Shown here: piece after piece, positions 39,357 to 48,477 of the stretch
How positions within the stretch are numbered: position 1 is the first letter of the stretch
How the letters are laid out: each line of letters begins with the position of its first letter
Notes under the pieces: generated by a model
What the model saw: the letters and a program-made list of their open reading frames with translations, nothing else
What the model was told of the DNA's origin: nothing
The model's database searches: none
Translations under genes and position numbers: made by a program
Assembly (NCBI RefSeq): GCF_000428065.1
Contig: NZ_ATZF01000013.1
Coordinates: 1-64,000 of the forward strand
DNA: 64,000 nt
Source: Shimazuella kribbensis DSM 45090
Lineage (GTDB): Bacteria; Bacillota; Bacilli; Thermoactinomycetales; Thermoactinomycetaceae
Direction: 5' to 3'

Positions 39357-40193
39357 ATGGGATTAGTAGAGATGAAAGGCATATTACAAAAGGCAGAACA
39401 AGGGCAATATGGAGTTGGAGCATTTAGTGTAGCTAACATGGAGATGGTGTTGGGAGCGATTCAAGCAGCAGAAGAGTTACGTTCTCCTCTAATCATACAA
39501 ATTGCCGAAGTACGTCTGTCGTATTCTCCACTGCATTTAATCGGACCGATGATGGTAGAGGCGGCAAGAGAAGCAACTGTTCCTGTAGCTGTTCATTTTG
39601 ATCATGGATTAACCAGAGAAAAAATAAAACAGGCATTAGATATTGGTTTTACTTCAGTCATGTTTGATGGATCTCACTTTCCATTAAAGGAAAACATCAA
39701 AAGAACCAAGCAAATCGTTGAATTGGTTAAACCATTTGGAGCCACAGTTGAAGCGGAAATTGGACAAGTTGGTGGCAGTGAGGATGGTACAGTAGATACA
39801 GAGGTCAGTTTGACAGATATAGAAGAGGCAAAGCAATTTGCTATGGAGACGCAAGTAGATGCACTAGCAATAGCGATTGGAAATGCACATGGTATATATA
39901 AAGGAAAACCCTGTTTGCAGTTGGACCATCTGGAAGCGATTCATGAACAAGTAGATCTTCCGCTGGTCTTGCATGGGGGTTCAGGAATCGATCCCCATGA
40001 TTTTAAAAAATGTATTCAGCATGGGATTCGAAAAATAAATGTCGCTACAGCAACGTTTAACCAAGTGATTCATCAAGTGAACAAAGAAACCCCCTATAGG
40101 GATTACTTTTCACATCATCGCGATGTGATAATGGCTACTACAGAAAACGTTAAGCACCATATAAAAATTTTTGGAAGTGATTATAAGGTTTGA
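39357..40193 (+). CDS. Class II aldolase (IolJ/FbaA/KbaY-like)
   Basis: 278 residues. Zinc ligands and the phosphate loop are readable: VHFDHGLT (near 80), the later EAEIGQVGGSEDG, IGNAHGIYKG, and LHGGSGI. Family members split fructose 1,6-bisphosphate, tagatose 1,6-bisphosphate or, as IolJ, 6-phospho-5-dehydro-2-deoxygluconate to dihydroxyacetone phosphate and malonic semialdehyde. Next to iolC and iolA the IolJ role is most likely (inference). AAGGGTG is upstream of the ATG at 39357. Divergent from the operon, so separately transcribed from the shared region. Confidence 0.9.
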   Translation: MGLVEMKGILQKAEQGQYGVGAFSVANMEMVLGAIQAAEELRSPLIIQIAEVRLSYSPLHLIGPMMVEAAREATVPVAVHFDHGLTREKIKQALDIGFTSVMFDGSHFPLKENIKRTKQIVELVKPFGATVEAEIGQVGGSEDGTVDTEVSLTDIEEAKQFAMETQVDALAIAIGNAHGIYKGKPCLQLDHLEAIHEQVDLPLVLHGGSGIDPHDFKKCIQHGIRKINVATATFNQVIHQVNKETPYRDYFSHHRDVIMATTENVKHHIKIFGSDYKV

Positions 40194-40400
40194 ATGATAT
40201 AGAGCAATATGCCGGGGTATTGGAAAATAAATGGGATTCACAGAATCAATAGGTTTGTAAAGGTACCCTTGTAACACATTCAATAGATGAACAATAAACG
40301 GTTCATCAAAAGAAGATAGTATTGTTTGTTTTTTGCGATTTGTTTCCTATCATGATATAATTTATTAAGAGTTATCAGGACTTTTTCTATTCAAACTATT

Positions 40401-40428
40401 AAAGCGACTCGTTAACCGAGTCGCTTTC
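40401..40428 (+). terminator. Terminator between the aldolase and est genes
   Basis: AAAGCGACTCG and CGAGTCGCTTT form an 11-bp stem around TTAAC. The 210 bases before it are AT-rich and hold no gene. Confidence 0.8.
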
Positions 40429-40451
40429 ATTATAAATCGGAGCTGAATGTG

Positions 40452-41213
40452 ATGCAAAAAATAAGACGCTCCCCAGATCCCTTTTTTTATTATGGTGGGA
40501 AAACGGGTATCCTACTAATACATGGATTTACTGGTACACCATCTGAGCTAAGACCAATGGGAGATTATTTGCACAAACAAGGTTTTACCGTTTCTGCTCC
40601 ATTGTTATCAGGTCATGGAACTACCCCTGAGGATTTACAACGAACAAGCTGGCAAGATTGGGTGCAGAGTGTAGAAATGGCATTTGCAGAATTAAAACAA
40701 GCAGGTGTAGAAAAACTATATGTAGTAGGTTTCTCGATGGGTGGTATTTTAGGACTATATCAGACCTTGGAGCAACAATCGCTCATCGATGGGGTCGTTT
40801 CCATATGTGCTCCTATTAAAGTAAGGGATTTCCGTGCGAATTTTGTACGTTTTATCCATTGGTTTATGCCGTTTTCGCTCAGGGGAGAAGGAAAGCATCC
40901 TGATATCGAACAATATTTGGTGCCATATGATCGTACCCCATTGAAAAGCGTGGGGGAATTAAACCGTTTAATCCGCTATGTACGTAAGAGACTGGCACAA
41001 ATACACATTCCAGCACTCATCATCCAATCAAAAAAGGATGAAACCGTGGCCCCAGGAAGTGCCAATATCATTTACAATCAGATTTCATCCAGTGACAAAA
41101 CACTAACATGGTATGAAAATTCCTCTCATATCATCACCCTTGATCGAGAGAGAAAAAAGTTATTTCAAGAAGTGGAGCAGTTCATCTTGCGAACTTCTTC
41201 TGAAAGGGAGTAA
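40452..41213 (+). CDS. est: Carboxylesterase (Est30/YvaK family)
   Basis: 253 residues of the alpha/beta hydrolase fold. HGFTGTPSELR is the oxyanion block near residue 25, the nucleophile is Ser in VGFSMGG near 95, Asp is in SKKDETV and His in SSHIITLD. It hydrolyses short acyl esters. The pair est-rnr is conserved in Bacillales downstream of secG; here the iol block separates them from secG. Its stop overlaps the rnr start by one base. Confidence 0.92.
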   Translation: MQKIRRSPDPFFYYGGKTGILLIHGFTGTPSELRPMGDYLHKQGFTVSAPLLSGHGTTPEDLQRTSWQDWVQSVEMAFAELKQAGVEKLYVVGFSMGGILGLYQTLEQQSLIDGVVSICAPIKVRDFRANFVRFIHWFMPFSLRGEGKHPDIEQYLVPYDRTPLKSVGELNRLIRYVRKRLAQIHIPALIIQSKKDETVAPGSANIIYNQISSSDKTLTWYENSSHIITLDRERKKLFQEVEQFILRTSSERE

Positions 41214-43540
41214 TGTGGTTGCCAACCATACAAAAAATATTACAGTTTCTCGAACAGGAAGCGTATAAACCGCTTACTTTTTCTGAAATTGTAGAAATGC
41301 TAAACATGAGAGGACAAGAGGAAGAACTTACTTCTCTGTTACAAGAATTAGAATCAAATGGACAAGTCATCAAAACAAAGAATGAACGATATGGAACGCC
41401 CGATCGCATGAATTTGATAAAAGGAAAAGTTCAAGGTAATGCGAAAGGCTTTGCCTTTGTGATCGCAGATAAGAGCGATCTAAAAGATATTTATATTCAT
41501 TCTAGTGATATGAATGGCGCGATGGATGGGGATATTGTACTTGTTCGAGTATTTAATAAAAAGAAACAAGATCGTAGACCAGAAGGCGAAATTACACGAA
41601 TAGTAAAGCGTGGTCGTTCACAAGTCGTTGGTGTTTTCCGTTCTATCAATGAGCATTTTGGTTTTGTCGTACCGGATGACAGGCGTCTGCCAGCAGATAT
41701 CTTTATTCCTACAGAACATCGGATGGGAGCAGAGAATGGACAAAAAGTCGTCGTAAAACTGAGTCATTTTCCATCTGATCGAAATAGTGCAGAAGGGGAA
41801 ATCATTGAGATCATTGGAAATAAAGATGATCCTGGTGTGGATATCGTCTCCATTATTCGTAAACATGGTCTTCCTGAAAAGTTTCCTCCAGAAGTAGAGG
41901 AAGAAGCTGAAGCGATCAGTGAAACCATCAGTGACAAAGATTTATTAGGTAGACATGATATTCGTCAGCGTGTCATGGTAACCATTGATGGTGAGGATGC
42001 CAAAGACTTAGATGATGCTGTATCCGTTGAGCGTTTGCCAAATGGCAATATACGATTAGGCGTACATATCGCGGACGTAGGGTACTATGTAAAAGAAGGA
42101 AGTGCTCTTGACCGTGAAGCATACGAACGTGGATGTAGTGTTTATTTAGTCGATCGAGTTATTCCCATGTTACCCAAAAGACTTTCTAACGGCATATGTA
42201 GTTTAAACCCCCAAGTAGATCGATTGACGATGACTTGTGATATGGAAATAGACAAACGCGGCGAAGTAGTAGCCTATGATATCTATCCCTCTGTCATTTG
42301 TACAAATGAACGAATGACGTATCGCAATGTCCAAAAAATTTTGGAAGAGCATGATGCAGAGTTAATCGAACGTTATAGATCTCTTGTCCCACACTTTGAA
42401 TTAATGGCTGAATTAGCAGATCGATTGAGAACCAAACGAATTCGCCGAGGTGCTGTTGACTTTAACTTTACCGAAGCAAAAATCATTGTAGATGAAAATG
42501 GTAAACCAGTTGATATTGTTAAGAGGCCAAGATCTGTTGCAGAACGTCTGATCGAGGAATTTATGTTGTCTGCCAATGAAACGGTTGCAGAGCACTATAA
42601 TCGATTGGAAGTTCCATTTGTTTATCGCATTCATGAAAATCCAGATGCAGAAAAACTGCAATCCTTTTATCAATTTGTTACTACTTTTGGTTATCGGATG
42701 AAAGGAAAAGCAGATAAAGTAAAACCACGAGCTTTGCAAGACCTATTGTTAAAAATCAGTGGTAGACCTGAGGAAACAGTCATTAGTACGGTGATGCTTC
42801 GTTCGATGAAGCAAGCAAAATATTCTACAGAAAATGCGGGGCATTTTGGTTTAGCAGCAAATTTTTATTCCCATTTCACTTCCCCTATACGTAGATACCC
42901 TGACTTGTTAATCCATCGAGTGATGCGTGAACTGTATAACGAAGGGACACTTTCTTCTGAGCGAATGGAGCAATTGCAGTTATTTCTCTCTGATGCTTCA
43001 GAGCAGTCATCTGTTCGTGAACGTGTGGCTGTTGATGCAGAGCGCGAAACCGATGATCTCAAACAAGCAGAGTTTATGACAGAGCATGTCGGAGAAGAGT
43101 ACGAAGGAACGATCAGTGGTGTTACCAGTTTTGGTATTTTTGTTGAATTAGAAAATACTATCGAAGGCTTAGTTCATGTTAGTTTTCTCAATGACGACTA
43201 TTATCGATATGAAGAGAAATACTACTGTTTGATTGGAGAACGTACTGGTCGTGTCTTGCGAATTGGAGATAAAGTGAAGATCAAAGTAAGTGGTGTCAAC
43301 ATGGAGGAGCGAAAGATTGACTTTGAACTCTTAGAACATACAGCTCAAGATATACCTCTTCCTACTTCTCAAAAAGAGAAGAAAAAGAAAAAGCCTGTCC
43401 GGAAGAAACCAACAAATAAAGCAACACCAAGAAAGCCAAAAGCAACGGCAGTCAAAAAAGAAACCAATACAAAAGCGGATGCCCCTGCTGCACCACGCAA
43501 GAGACGTAGAAGAAAACCTCGTAAAACAGGGATTAACTAG
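41213..43540 (+). CDS. rnr: Ribonuclease R
   Basis: 775 residues. N-terminal helix-turn-helix-like and cold-shock domains (to about 230), then the RNB catalytic domain with DGEDAKDLDDAVS holding the metal-binding Asp residues (near 265), an S1 domain near 625-710, and a tail rich in Lys and Arg. It degrades structured RNA from the 3' end. Normally smpB and the tmRNA gene follow rnr; here a terminator and a surface protein follow instead. Confidence 0.96.
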   Translation: MWLPTIQKILQFLEQEAYKPLTFSEIVEMLNMRGQEEELTSLLQELESNGQVIKTKNERYGTPDRMNLIKGKVQGNAKGFAFVIADKSDLKDIYIHSSDMNGAMDGDIVLVRVFNKKKQDRRPEGEITRIVKRGRSQVVGVFRSINEHFGFVVPDDRRLPADIFIPTEHRMGAENGQKVVVKLSHFPSDRNSAEGEIIEIIGNKDDPGVDIVSIIRKHGLPEKFPPEVEEEAEAISETISDKDLLGRHDIRQRVMVTIDGEDAKDLDDAVSVERLPNGNIRLGVHIADVGYYVKEGSALDREAYERGCSVYLVDRVIPMLPKRLSNGICSLNPQVDRLTMTCDMEIDKRGEVVAYDIYPSVICTNERMTYRNVQKILEEHDAELIERYRSLVPHFELMAELADRLRTKRIRRGAVDFNFTEAKIIVDENGKPVDIVKRPRSVAERLIEEFMLSANETVAEHYNRLEVPFVYRIHENPDAEKLQSFYQFVTTFGYRMKGKADKVKPRALQDLLLKISGRPEETVISTVMLRSMKQAKYSTENAGHFGLAANFYSHFTSPIRRYPDLLIHRVMRELYNEGTLSSERMEQLQLFLSDASEQSSVRERVAVDAERETDDLKQAEFMTEHVGEEYEGTISGVTSFGIFVELENTIEGLVHVSFLNDDYYRYEEKYYCLIGERTGRVLRIGDKVKIKVSGVNMEERKIDFELLEHTAQDIPLPTSQKEKKKKKPVRKKPTNKATPRKPKATAVKKETNTKADAPAAPRKRRRRKPRKTGIN

Positions 43541-43549
43541 AACTAGAAA

Positions 43550-43572
43550 GGGCCTCTCATCGAGAGGCTTTT
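43550..43572 (+). terminator. Terminator of rnr
   Basis: GCCTCTC and GAGAGGC pair around ATC, followed by TTTTC, ten bases after the rnr stop. Confidence 0.85.
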
Positions 43573-43676
43573 CTGTATAAGTGATAAACAAAATGGAGGA
43601 TAGATCAGGATTTGTCAGCTACCTCCAGAAATGAAATGAAAGTAGTGTCTCTTTTGGAGCCTTCTTTCTGGTTTTG

Positions 43677-43725
43677 AAAACAACAAAGGCATCCTACTCG
43701 AAAAGTAGCATGCCTTTGTTGTTTC
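43677..43725 (-). terminator. Strong terminator of the surface protein gene
   Basis: AACAACAAAGGCAT and ATGCCTTTGTTGTT form a 14-bp outer stem with an inner CTACT/AGTAG stem. It lies 28 bases after the surface protein stop and could also stop plus-strand transcripts. Confidence 0.88.
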
Positions 43726-43753
43726 TTATGTTTATATTTAAATATTATGATCC

Positions 43754-44839
43754 TTATTTCACTAAGCGACGGTAACCTAGAACAGCACCACCAAGTGCTA
43801 GAAGAGCAATACCTGCAAACATACCTGTTGGGTTGGAAGTAGCGGTCTTAGGCATTTTTCCACCTTTTTTGGTATTTTTGATTACTTGTTCTACTGTGTT
43901 TTTATCTACAGGTTTTGTAGGTTTGTAATCAGTTGGAGGTGGTTTAATTTCTCCGCCATTATTCCCCTCTCCTGTAACTTCGAGTGTGGAATATTTAACG
44001 ATAAGCGTTTCTTCTCCATCCACTTTTCCGTCAAAAGCAAGAAGGACAATGTATTTTCCTTTTCCGATTCCAGTAAAGGTATGAGAGAAGCTTGTCCCAT
44101 TGAAGTTTTCTACTTCTTTCATATCAATAATATCGTCGTTTTCTTCTTTACCAATAGTAATAGACCAGTAGCCTACTGCTTTGGTTGCAGGATTAAGAGT
44201 TCCTGTAAATTTATCGTTGTTTCCTACTTGCGCGTACTCAAAGTTGATATCAGGAATAGATTGCGTTCCTTCTACTTTGCTATCTTTTCCATCCACTTTT
44301 CCTTCAAATACGATTTTGATATCATGCCCACGTAACTCGCCAGCTTCTTCGAAATCAGATTCTAAATTCAAGTTAAAAGCAACATTGGTTTTTTTGTTCT
44401 TTTTTGTATTTGTTTTTTTACCATCTACATAAAAAGTCCAAGTTCCTTCAGCAGCTTTCACATCTTTTAGTTTTGCTTGAATGGTATAAGCTACAGCTGT
44501 TTCGCTAACTTGACGATGGATTTCCATTTTTGTTTCGGTAACAGGAGTAGTATTTTCAGTTGAACCGTTATTGTTATTATTTGTTGGTGGTTGTTGTGTT
44601 TCGTTGCTAGGTTGTGTAGTTTCTTTTTCTTTCTCTTCTGCAGGTTTTTGTTTTTCATCTCCAGCAGGAACTTCTTCTTTCGTATCTGGTGCAGGTTTGG
44701 TTTCAGGAGTCTTTACAGGTTGTTCCAAAGTGGTGGCATTACCTTCCTTTGGATTTTCTTCAGCCTGTACAAGTGTATGTATAGGTGAAAGGGAGAAAAT
44801 TAAAGCTAATGAGAAAACAGGAGCAAGTAAACGCTTCAT
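43754..44839 (-). CDS. Cell-wall-anchored surface protein with MPKTA sorting signal
   Basis: 361 residues. A signal peptide (to about residue 26) is followed by a low-complexity stalk rich in Pro, Glu, Thr and Lys (27-100), two related beta-type domains containing the repeated phrases G..TFYVDGK and FEGKVDGKDSKVEG / FDGKVDGEETLIV (about 105-290; these resemble NEAT-like folds only in a general way), then a linker, KMPKTATSNP, a membrane helix and the tail YRRLVK. Sorting motifs usually read LPxTG; MPKTA is a variant that some class D sortases of Bacillales use. Function probably adhesion or ligand binding. Its promoter region is AT-rich and normal. Confidence 0.82.
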   Translation of the reverse strand: MKRLLAPVFSLALIFSLSPIHTLVQAEENPKEGNATTLEQPVKTPETKPAPDTKEEVPAGDEKQKPAEEKEKETTQPSNETQQPPTNNNNNGSTENTTPVTETKMEIHRQVSETAVAYTIQAKLKDVKAAEGTWTFYVDGKKTNTKKNKKTNVAFNLNLESDFEEAGELRGHDIKIVFEGKVDGKDSKVEGTQSIPDINFEYAQVGNNDKFTGTLNPATKAVGYWSITIGKEENDDIIDMKEVENFNGTSFSHTFTGIGKGKYIVLLAFDGKVDGEETLIVKYSTLEVTGEGNNGGEIKPPPTDYKPTKPVDKNTVEQVIKNTKKGGKMPKTATSNPTGMFAGIALLALGGAVLGYRRLVK

Positions 44840-44879
44840 TTGTCGTATTTCCTCCTTATAGGAAATAAAATTATATTCT

Positions 44880-45579
44880 AGACTAGCTAATTATAGTTTT
44901 TTGAAATGGGTAAAGCAACTAAAATATCAAAGAAAAGAGTAGGAAATGTTGGTATTTTGTGATGGATTTGTGAAATTACATTCGGGTTACGTAAGATCGG
45001 CATCTTATAGGTCGATTATCTGACAAAAATCATGGCTTTTATTTTTCACTTTCAGAAATTCAAACAGGTCTGTTACTTAACTTTTGAGTTCGCTTCAAAG
45101 GTGTTGGAATCAAGTGAAAAAACGACTTACACAGTAATTGACAAGCTTGTACAAACGGAAAGACCCAAAGTTCCTCAAGCTTAAGCTTACCTCATATTCC
45201 ATTGAACAAGTGAACAGTGATATTCGCCCTAGATCAATTTGGTTAGACAAACAACACATGAAGCAGATTAACAGAGTATATGAACATGATGTTAGATGAA
45301 CCAATTATTCTGAAGAGTAGTTTTTCCTTTATTGCTGGGAACATGAAAGAAGTATTTCCAGAAAACGTGACAGAGAGGTTGTTTGGAACGTTTGTTTAAT
45401 AGTAAGCGTCAAACTACACCTATTTCCCCTGTAAAAGGAAATAAAAAGAGATCTGGTGATTTTCTTTTTATTACATCCACTCTTTTAGAATAATAGTCGT
45501 TTGATTCACTAAACCAGTGAATGGTGACATCCCCTTTGATTGTTTGCTAGTTTGTAATATGTCCAAGTCGAAGTCCCGC
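44880..45579. other. Decayed region before GC-rich island 3
   Basis: Broken frames, for example a stretch near 45170-45300 reading VNSDIRPRSIWLDKQHMKQI in one frame and another near 45300-45400 reading KEVFPENVTERLFGTFV, suggest old genes interrupted by stops. No family can be assigned. Confidence 0.35.
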
Positions 45580-45608
45580 TTGTATAGTAAGACTTTTGCT
45601 ATTAAAAT
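45580..45608 (+). promoter_or_regulatory. Sigma-A-like promoter in front of GC-rich island gene 3
   Basis: TTGTAT (45580-45585), 17 bp, TAAAAT (45603-45608), then AT-rich bases and GAAAGTCC, a leader word similar to those after the promoters of islands 1 and 2. Confidence 0.5.
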
Positions 45609-45654
45609 AAAAATTAAGAAAGTCCCAAAAGTAAGTTCTGACACGGAGGTTGAG

Positions 45655-46080
45655 ATGTCCAACAGCGAGCGCGAGCAGGTGCACCCTCTTCTGAGGAAGG
45701 TCGAGGTTCCGGTAGAGCTCACTGACGACGAGCTCATGGGCTACGTTCTCTCCGCGGTGAAGGAGTTCATCAAGAAGGAGCTGATCCAGGAGAAGCGGCT
45801 TCTCCGATTCGAATCGAAGTCCATCCAGAAGTCTTCGTGGAATGGTGACACTCGTGATGAAGGGATGAAGCTGATCTCGGAGCTGAACTGTCCCCGTCCC
45901 GTGTACTACGAGGTGAAGCAGGCTGTCATCGACAAGGTGACGGAGGACACGAAGAAGCTGGATCCGAATGTGACCAATGTCAAGTTCGGATCCAACTTCG
46001 AGAACACGTTCGAGGCCGTTCTGGCCAAGGCGTTCGGTCAGGTGACCCACGAGGCGTTCATTCAGGCTTTCGCGTCCTGA
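45655..46080 (+). CDS. Phage-like protein of unknown function, GC-rich island 3
   Basis: 141 residues, hydrophilic and charged, no membrane helix, no domain I can name. Codons end in G or C far more often than in neighbouring genes (for example GAGCGCGAGCAGGTG), so the gene is foreign. The ATG follows CACGGAGGTTGAG, a good ribosome binding site. Downstream, after about 50 GC-rich bases, a terminator (46137-46188) closes a complete promoter-gene-terminator unit. A frame on the opposite strand exists but has no start signals. Confidence 0.68.
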   Translation: MSNSEREQVHPLLRKVEVPVELTDDELMGYVLSAVKEFIKKELIQEKRLLRFESKSIQKSSWNGDTRDEGMKLISELNCPRPVYYEVKQAVIDKVTEDTKKLDPNVTNVKFGSNFENTFEAVLAKAFGQVTHEAFIQAFAS

Positions 46081-46136
46081 CTCTCCCTCCCATCATCCAT
46101 CCTCTGTGTGATTCGTCGCATGGGAATGGGTAAAAA

Positions 46137-46188
46137 TCAGACTGCTGACTCACAAAGCAACACGTGATCAGCGGTCTGACTGCTTTTT
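46137..46188 (+). terminator. Terminator after island gene 3
   Basis: TCAGACTGCTGA and TCAGCGGTCTGA form a stem with G-U pairs and a 19-base loop, followed by CTGCTTTTTT. Confidence 0.75.
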
Positions 46189-46376
46189 TGAACTGTTTAT
46201 GATCCATTCTAATTATGAAAATCTATTCATATTGATTATCTCTGCTAATCTAATTCATCGCTTCTTAATCACCTATTACTAGGATTTTATTATCCAACTT
46301 GTAAGAAAGGAAAATCCCTGTTAAATGACAATAAGGGATTTTTCCTCTTTATGTGGTGATCTCCCCACCTTAATAA

Positions 46377-46907
46377 TTAAAATCGAAGGTCTTTTATACC
46401 ACTTAAATTAATTTCATACCTAGCATAGATTTTAGTTGTGTTTTCACCTGTTAATTCACTTTCTTTGTAACCTAGTAGAGAAGCTACTTGTAATACTTGT
46501 TCCTTTGATTCCGCTTCAATTTCCAGATAGGGAGGGATCATTGGCCAGTGATCAATTTCAAGCTGTGCATTGTTCAAAATAAAACTTGTTCGTTGATTTT
46601 CTTGATATGCTGTTGGAGTAAATCCCATAAGTAAAAGCAAATCGTTTGTTTTTTCAAAATCCTCTACCTTGATTTCTTCTTCTTCTGTTCCGCTAATTCC
46701 ATCATTATGAATTTTTTTTACTGTTAACGTAATTTGCTTTCCGTCATCTCGAAGACGAATCCAATGACCTCTTCGTTCAGGGTTAATATTGTATACGTAA
46801 CGTTTCATTCGTACACTACCAACTTTTGTTCCACCTAATTTAACAATCTTCTTTTCTATTTCCTCTGGGTTTACCTCAATTACTTTTGCTTCAAATTCAA
46901 TGGACAT
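46377..46907 (-). CDS. CYTH-domain protein (CyaB/ThTPase-like)
   Basis: 176 residues of the CYTH triphosphate tunnel metalloenzyme family. The defining ExExK motif is in IEFEAKV at residues 4-8, and basic and acidic strands of the tunnel follow (GHWIRLRDDGKQITLTVKK, SGTEEEEIKV, LEIDHWP, YLEIEAES). Members hydrolyse or cyclise triphosphates (class IV adenylyl cyclase, thiamine triphosphatase) or act on tripolyphosphate. GGAGTGA precedes the ATG, and the start overlaps the radical SAM gene by 28 bases, so the two are coupled. The substrate in this context is unknown. Confidence 0.85.
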   Translation of the reverse strand: MSIEFEAKVIEVNPEEIEKKIVKLGGTKVGSVRMKRYVYNINPERRGHWIRLRDDGKQITLTVKKIHNDGISGTEEEEIKVEDFEKTNDLLLLMGFTPTAYQENQRTSFILNNAQLEIDHWPMIPPYLEIEAESKEQVLQVASLLGYKESELTGENTTKIYARYEINLSGIKDLRF

Positions 46908-48001
46908 TTGATATCACTCCGCTTATAAATTTCGGTTATTCGGTGAAACTCATTATTTTGAAATCTTACAATTTCCTTTGCGAGACTACTCTTCAGAAAT
47001 TCATCTACTGGTTTACATAAATCCATCCGTTGTATGCAAACACCTATTTGATAATTTCCTTTATGATCCTTGTACAATCTAAGTCCATAAAAACCTTCAT
47101 GACAATCTGTATCGTTATTAAATTGACAAGATTTACAGGTTTCTGGGAGACGGACATTTCTCAACTTTTTATACCAAATTCGTCTTTTGTCTTTGAACTC
47201 ATACTCGAATCTTTCATCCGATACGCCTGCTGTAATGCTATAAGTTACCAGTTCTGCTCCAAATTCATGAAATAGTTCACGTATGGACTCAGTAGCTTCT
47301 TTTCTTATTTCCAACGATCTCATTATCCTTATACTGATTTGGGATGGGAAATCAGATAAAAGATTACGAATACGATTAATATGTGAAGAATCTAGGATTA
47401 CTATATTTACAGAAACCTTGATACCGTTTTCAATAGCACAAATCATAGATTTCTTCAAGGATTTAATTTTTGCTTCTCCCCAAGAAGGATTTTTACATGT
47501 CGTATTTTGAACTAACATAAGTTCTTCGCCAGTTGTTCCAAATACAGAAAAATTTATTTTACCTAATCCCTCTTTCGCAACAGCTGGTATTATTTTTTCT
47601 CCGTTTTCCCCATTGGAAGTCATTCCAACATTCAATCCAAATGATTTTATTTTTCTAACTAATTCAGGCAAACAAGGATGTAGAGTGGGTTCTCCACCTG
47701 TTAAGTGTATTTCATCAAAATTGAATTTCTCCTGTAACTTTTCGAGAGTTAACATAAATTTCCCATCAGGCATGATCAAAGTGGGAAGGAAAGAAACTCC
47801 GTTTGTTTGTGCGTATATAGATGTCCTGCCGGATTTGCCTTGTGTGTTCCAGTTGCTAGAATAATTATGAATATTGTCAACAGCAACAGGAGTGCCTTCG
47901 TTATGACAAAAAGTACATGTCATACCACAAGAATCAAGGATTTTAATTCTAAGTGTTCGATCTTTGGTGACATACTTTGGAATATCTTTTCTACAGGTCA
48001 T
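46880..48001 (-). CDS. Radical SAM enzyme with SPASM/twitch-like C terminus
   Basis: 373 residues. The CxxxCxxC cluster motif reads CGMTCTFCHNEG near residue 24 and is followed by HLTGGEPTLHP, the SAM-binding glycine motif. In the C-terminal part CKSCQFNNDTDC and GVCIQ suggest extra cluster ligands. The reaction is unknown; the family includes peptide-modifying and cofactor-forming enzymes. I chose the ATG at 48001 because GGAGG is nine bases upstream; a longer frame to 48055 overlaps the preceding gene and has no site. It sits between the small protein and the CYTH gene in one overlapping operon. Confidence 0.85.
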   Translation of the reverse strand: MTCRKDIPKYVTKDRTLRIKILDSCGMTCTFCHNEGTPVAVDNIHNYSSNWNTQGKSGRTSIYAQTNGVSFLPTLIMPDGKFMLTLEKLQEKFNFDEIHLTGGEPTLHPCLPELVRKIKSFGLNVGMTSNGENGEKIIPAVAKEGLGKINFSVFGTTGEELMLVQNTTCKNPSWGEAKIKSLKKSMICAIENGIKVSVNIVILDSSHINRIRNLLSDFPSQISIRIMRSLEIRKEATESIRELFHEFGAELVTYSITAGVSDERFEYEFKDKRRIWYKKLRNVRLPETCKSCQFNNDTDCHEGFYGLRLYKDHKGNYQIGVCIQRMDLCKPVDEFLKSSLAKEIVRFQNNEFHRITEIYKRSDIKCPLNLKQK

Positions 48002-48323
48002 GTTCTGGAACCTCCATCGGATCGAAAGATGTTCCTTGAATGTAGGTGGAACCATCGCCCATATTGATTATCTTTGCATCTAAAAGAGTTAATTCTATGT
48101 TGTTATTGTCCATTGTTGTCAATTTCAATTTCGAGACCTTTTTTGATATCTGAGGTTTTAAAAATCGGTTTTCGTCAAAGTAATATTCTATCCTGGATTC
48201 ATTAGGGGTAGTGGCTAATTTTGACTGATCATAGAAACGATATCGCGGGGTAGAACTGCGAAGATACTCCACAAATTCAGTTACTGCGTTGGAACTTCCT
48301 TCCACAATAAGACGCAAAGACAT
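47991..48323 (-). CDS. Small protein of the radical SAM operon, unknown function
   Basis: 110 residues, first gene of the three-gene operon. The N-terminal stretch MSLRLIVEGSSNAVTEFVEYL looks like a small alpha/beta module of DUF3970 type (tentative). The rest has no match I know. AAAGGAG lies upstream of the ATG at 48323. It overlaps the radical SAM start by 11 bases. It could be the substrate or a partner of the radical SAM enzyme, but it lacks the usual short leader-core shape of peptide substrates. Confidence 0.65.
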   Translation of the reverse strand: MSLRLIVEGSSNAVTEFVEYLRSSTPRYRFYDQSKLATTPNESRIEYYFDENRFLKPQISKKVSKLKLTTMDNNNIELTLLDAKIINMGDGSTYIQGTSFDPMEVPEHDL

Positions 48324-48477
48324 AGAAAACAACTCCTTTGAAAAATTAGAATATTCTCTCGTTATTAATATATATCTATATCAATAATAGTGCAACTGCC
48401 TGTTTCAATTTGTGGAATTTAGTGTACTATATTGGTATAAAACAAATAATCAGAATCAACTATGAAGGGAGGTAAAC

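Noticed and set aside
43540-43754. tmRNA gene after rnr
   Set aside because: No tRNA-like ends or tag-encoding stretch can be found in this short intergenic region.
45547-46050. 167-codon minus-strand frame opposite island gene 3
   Set aside because: Leu- and His-rich antisense pattern without ribosome binding site; the plus-strand gene has all signals.
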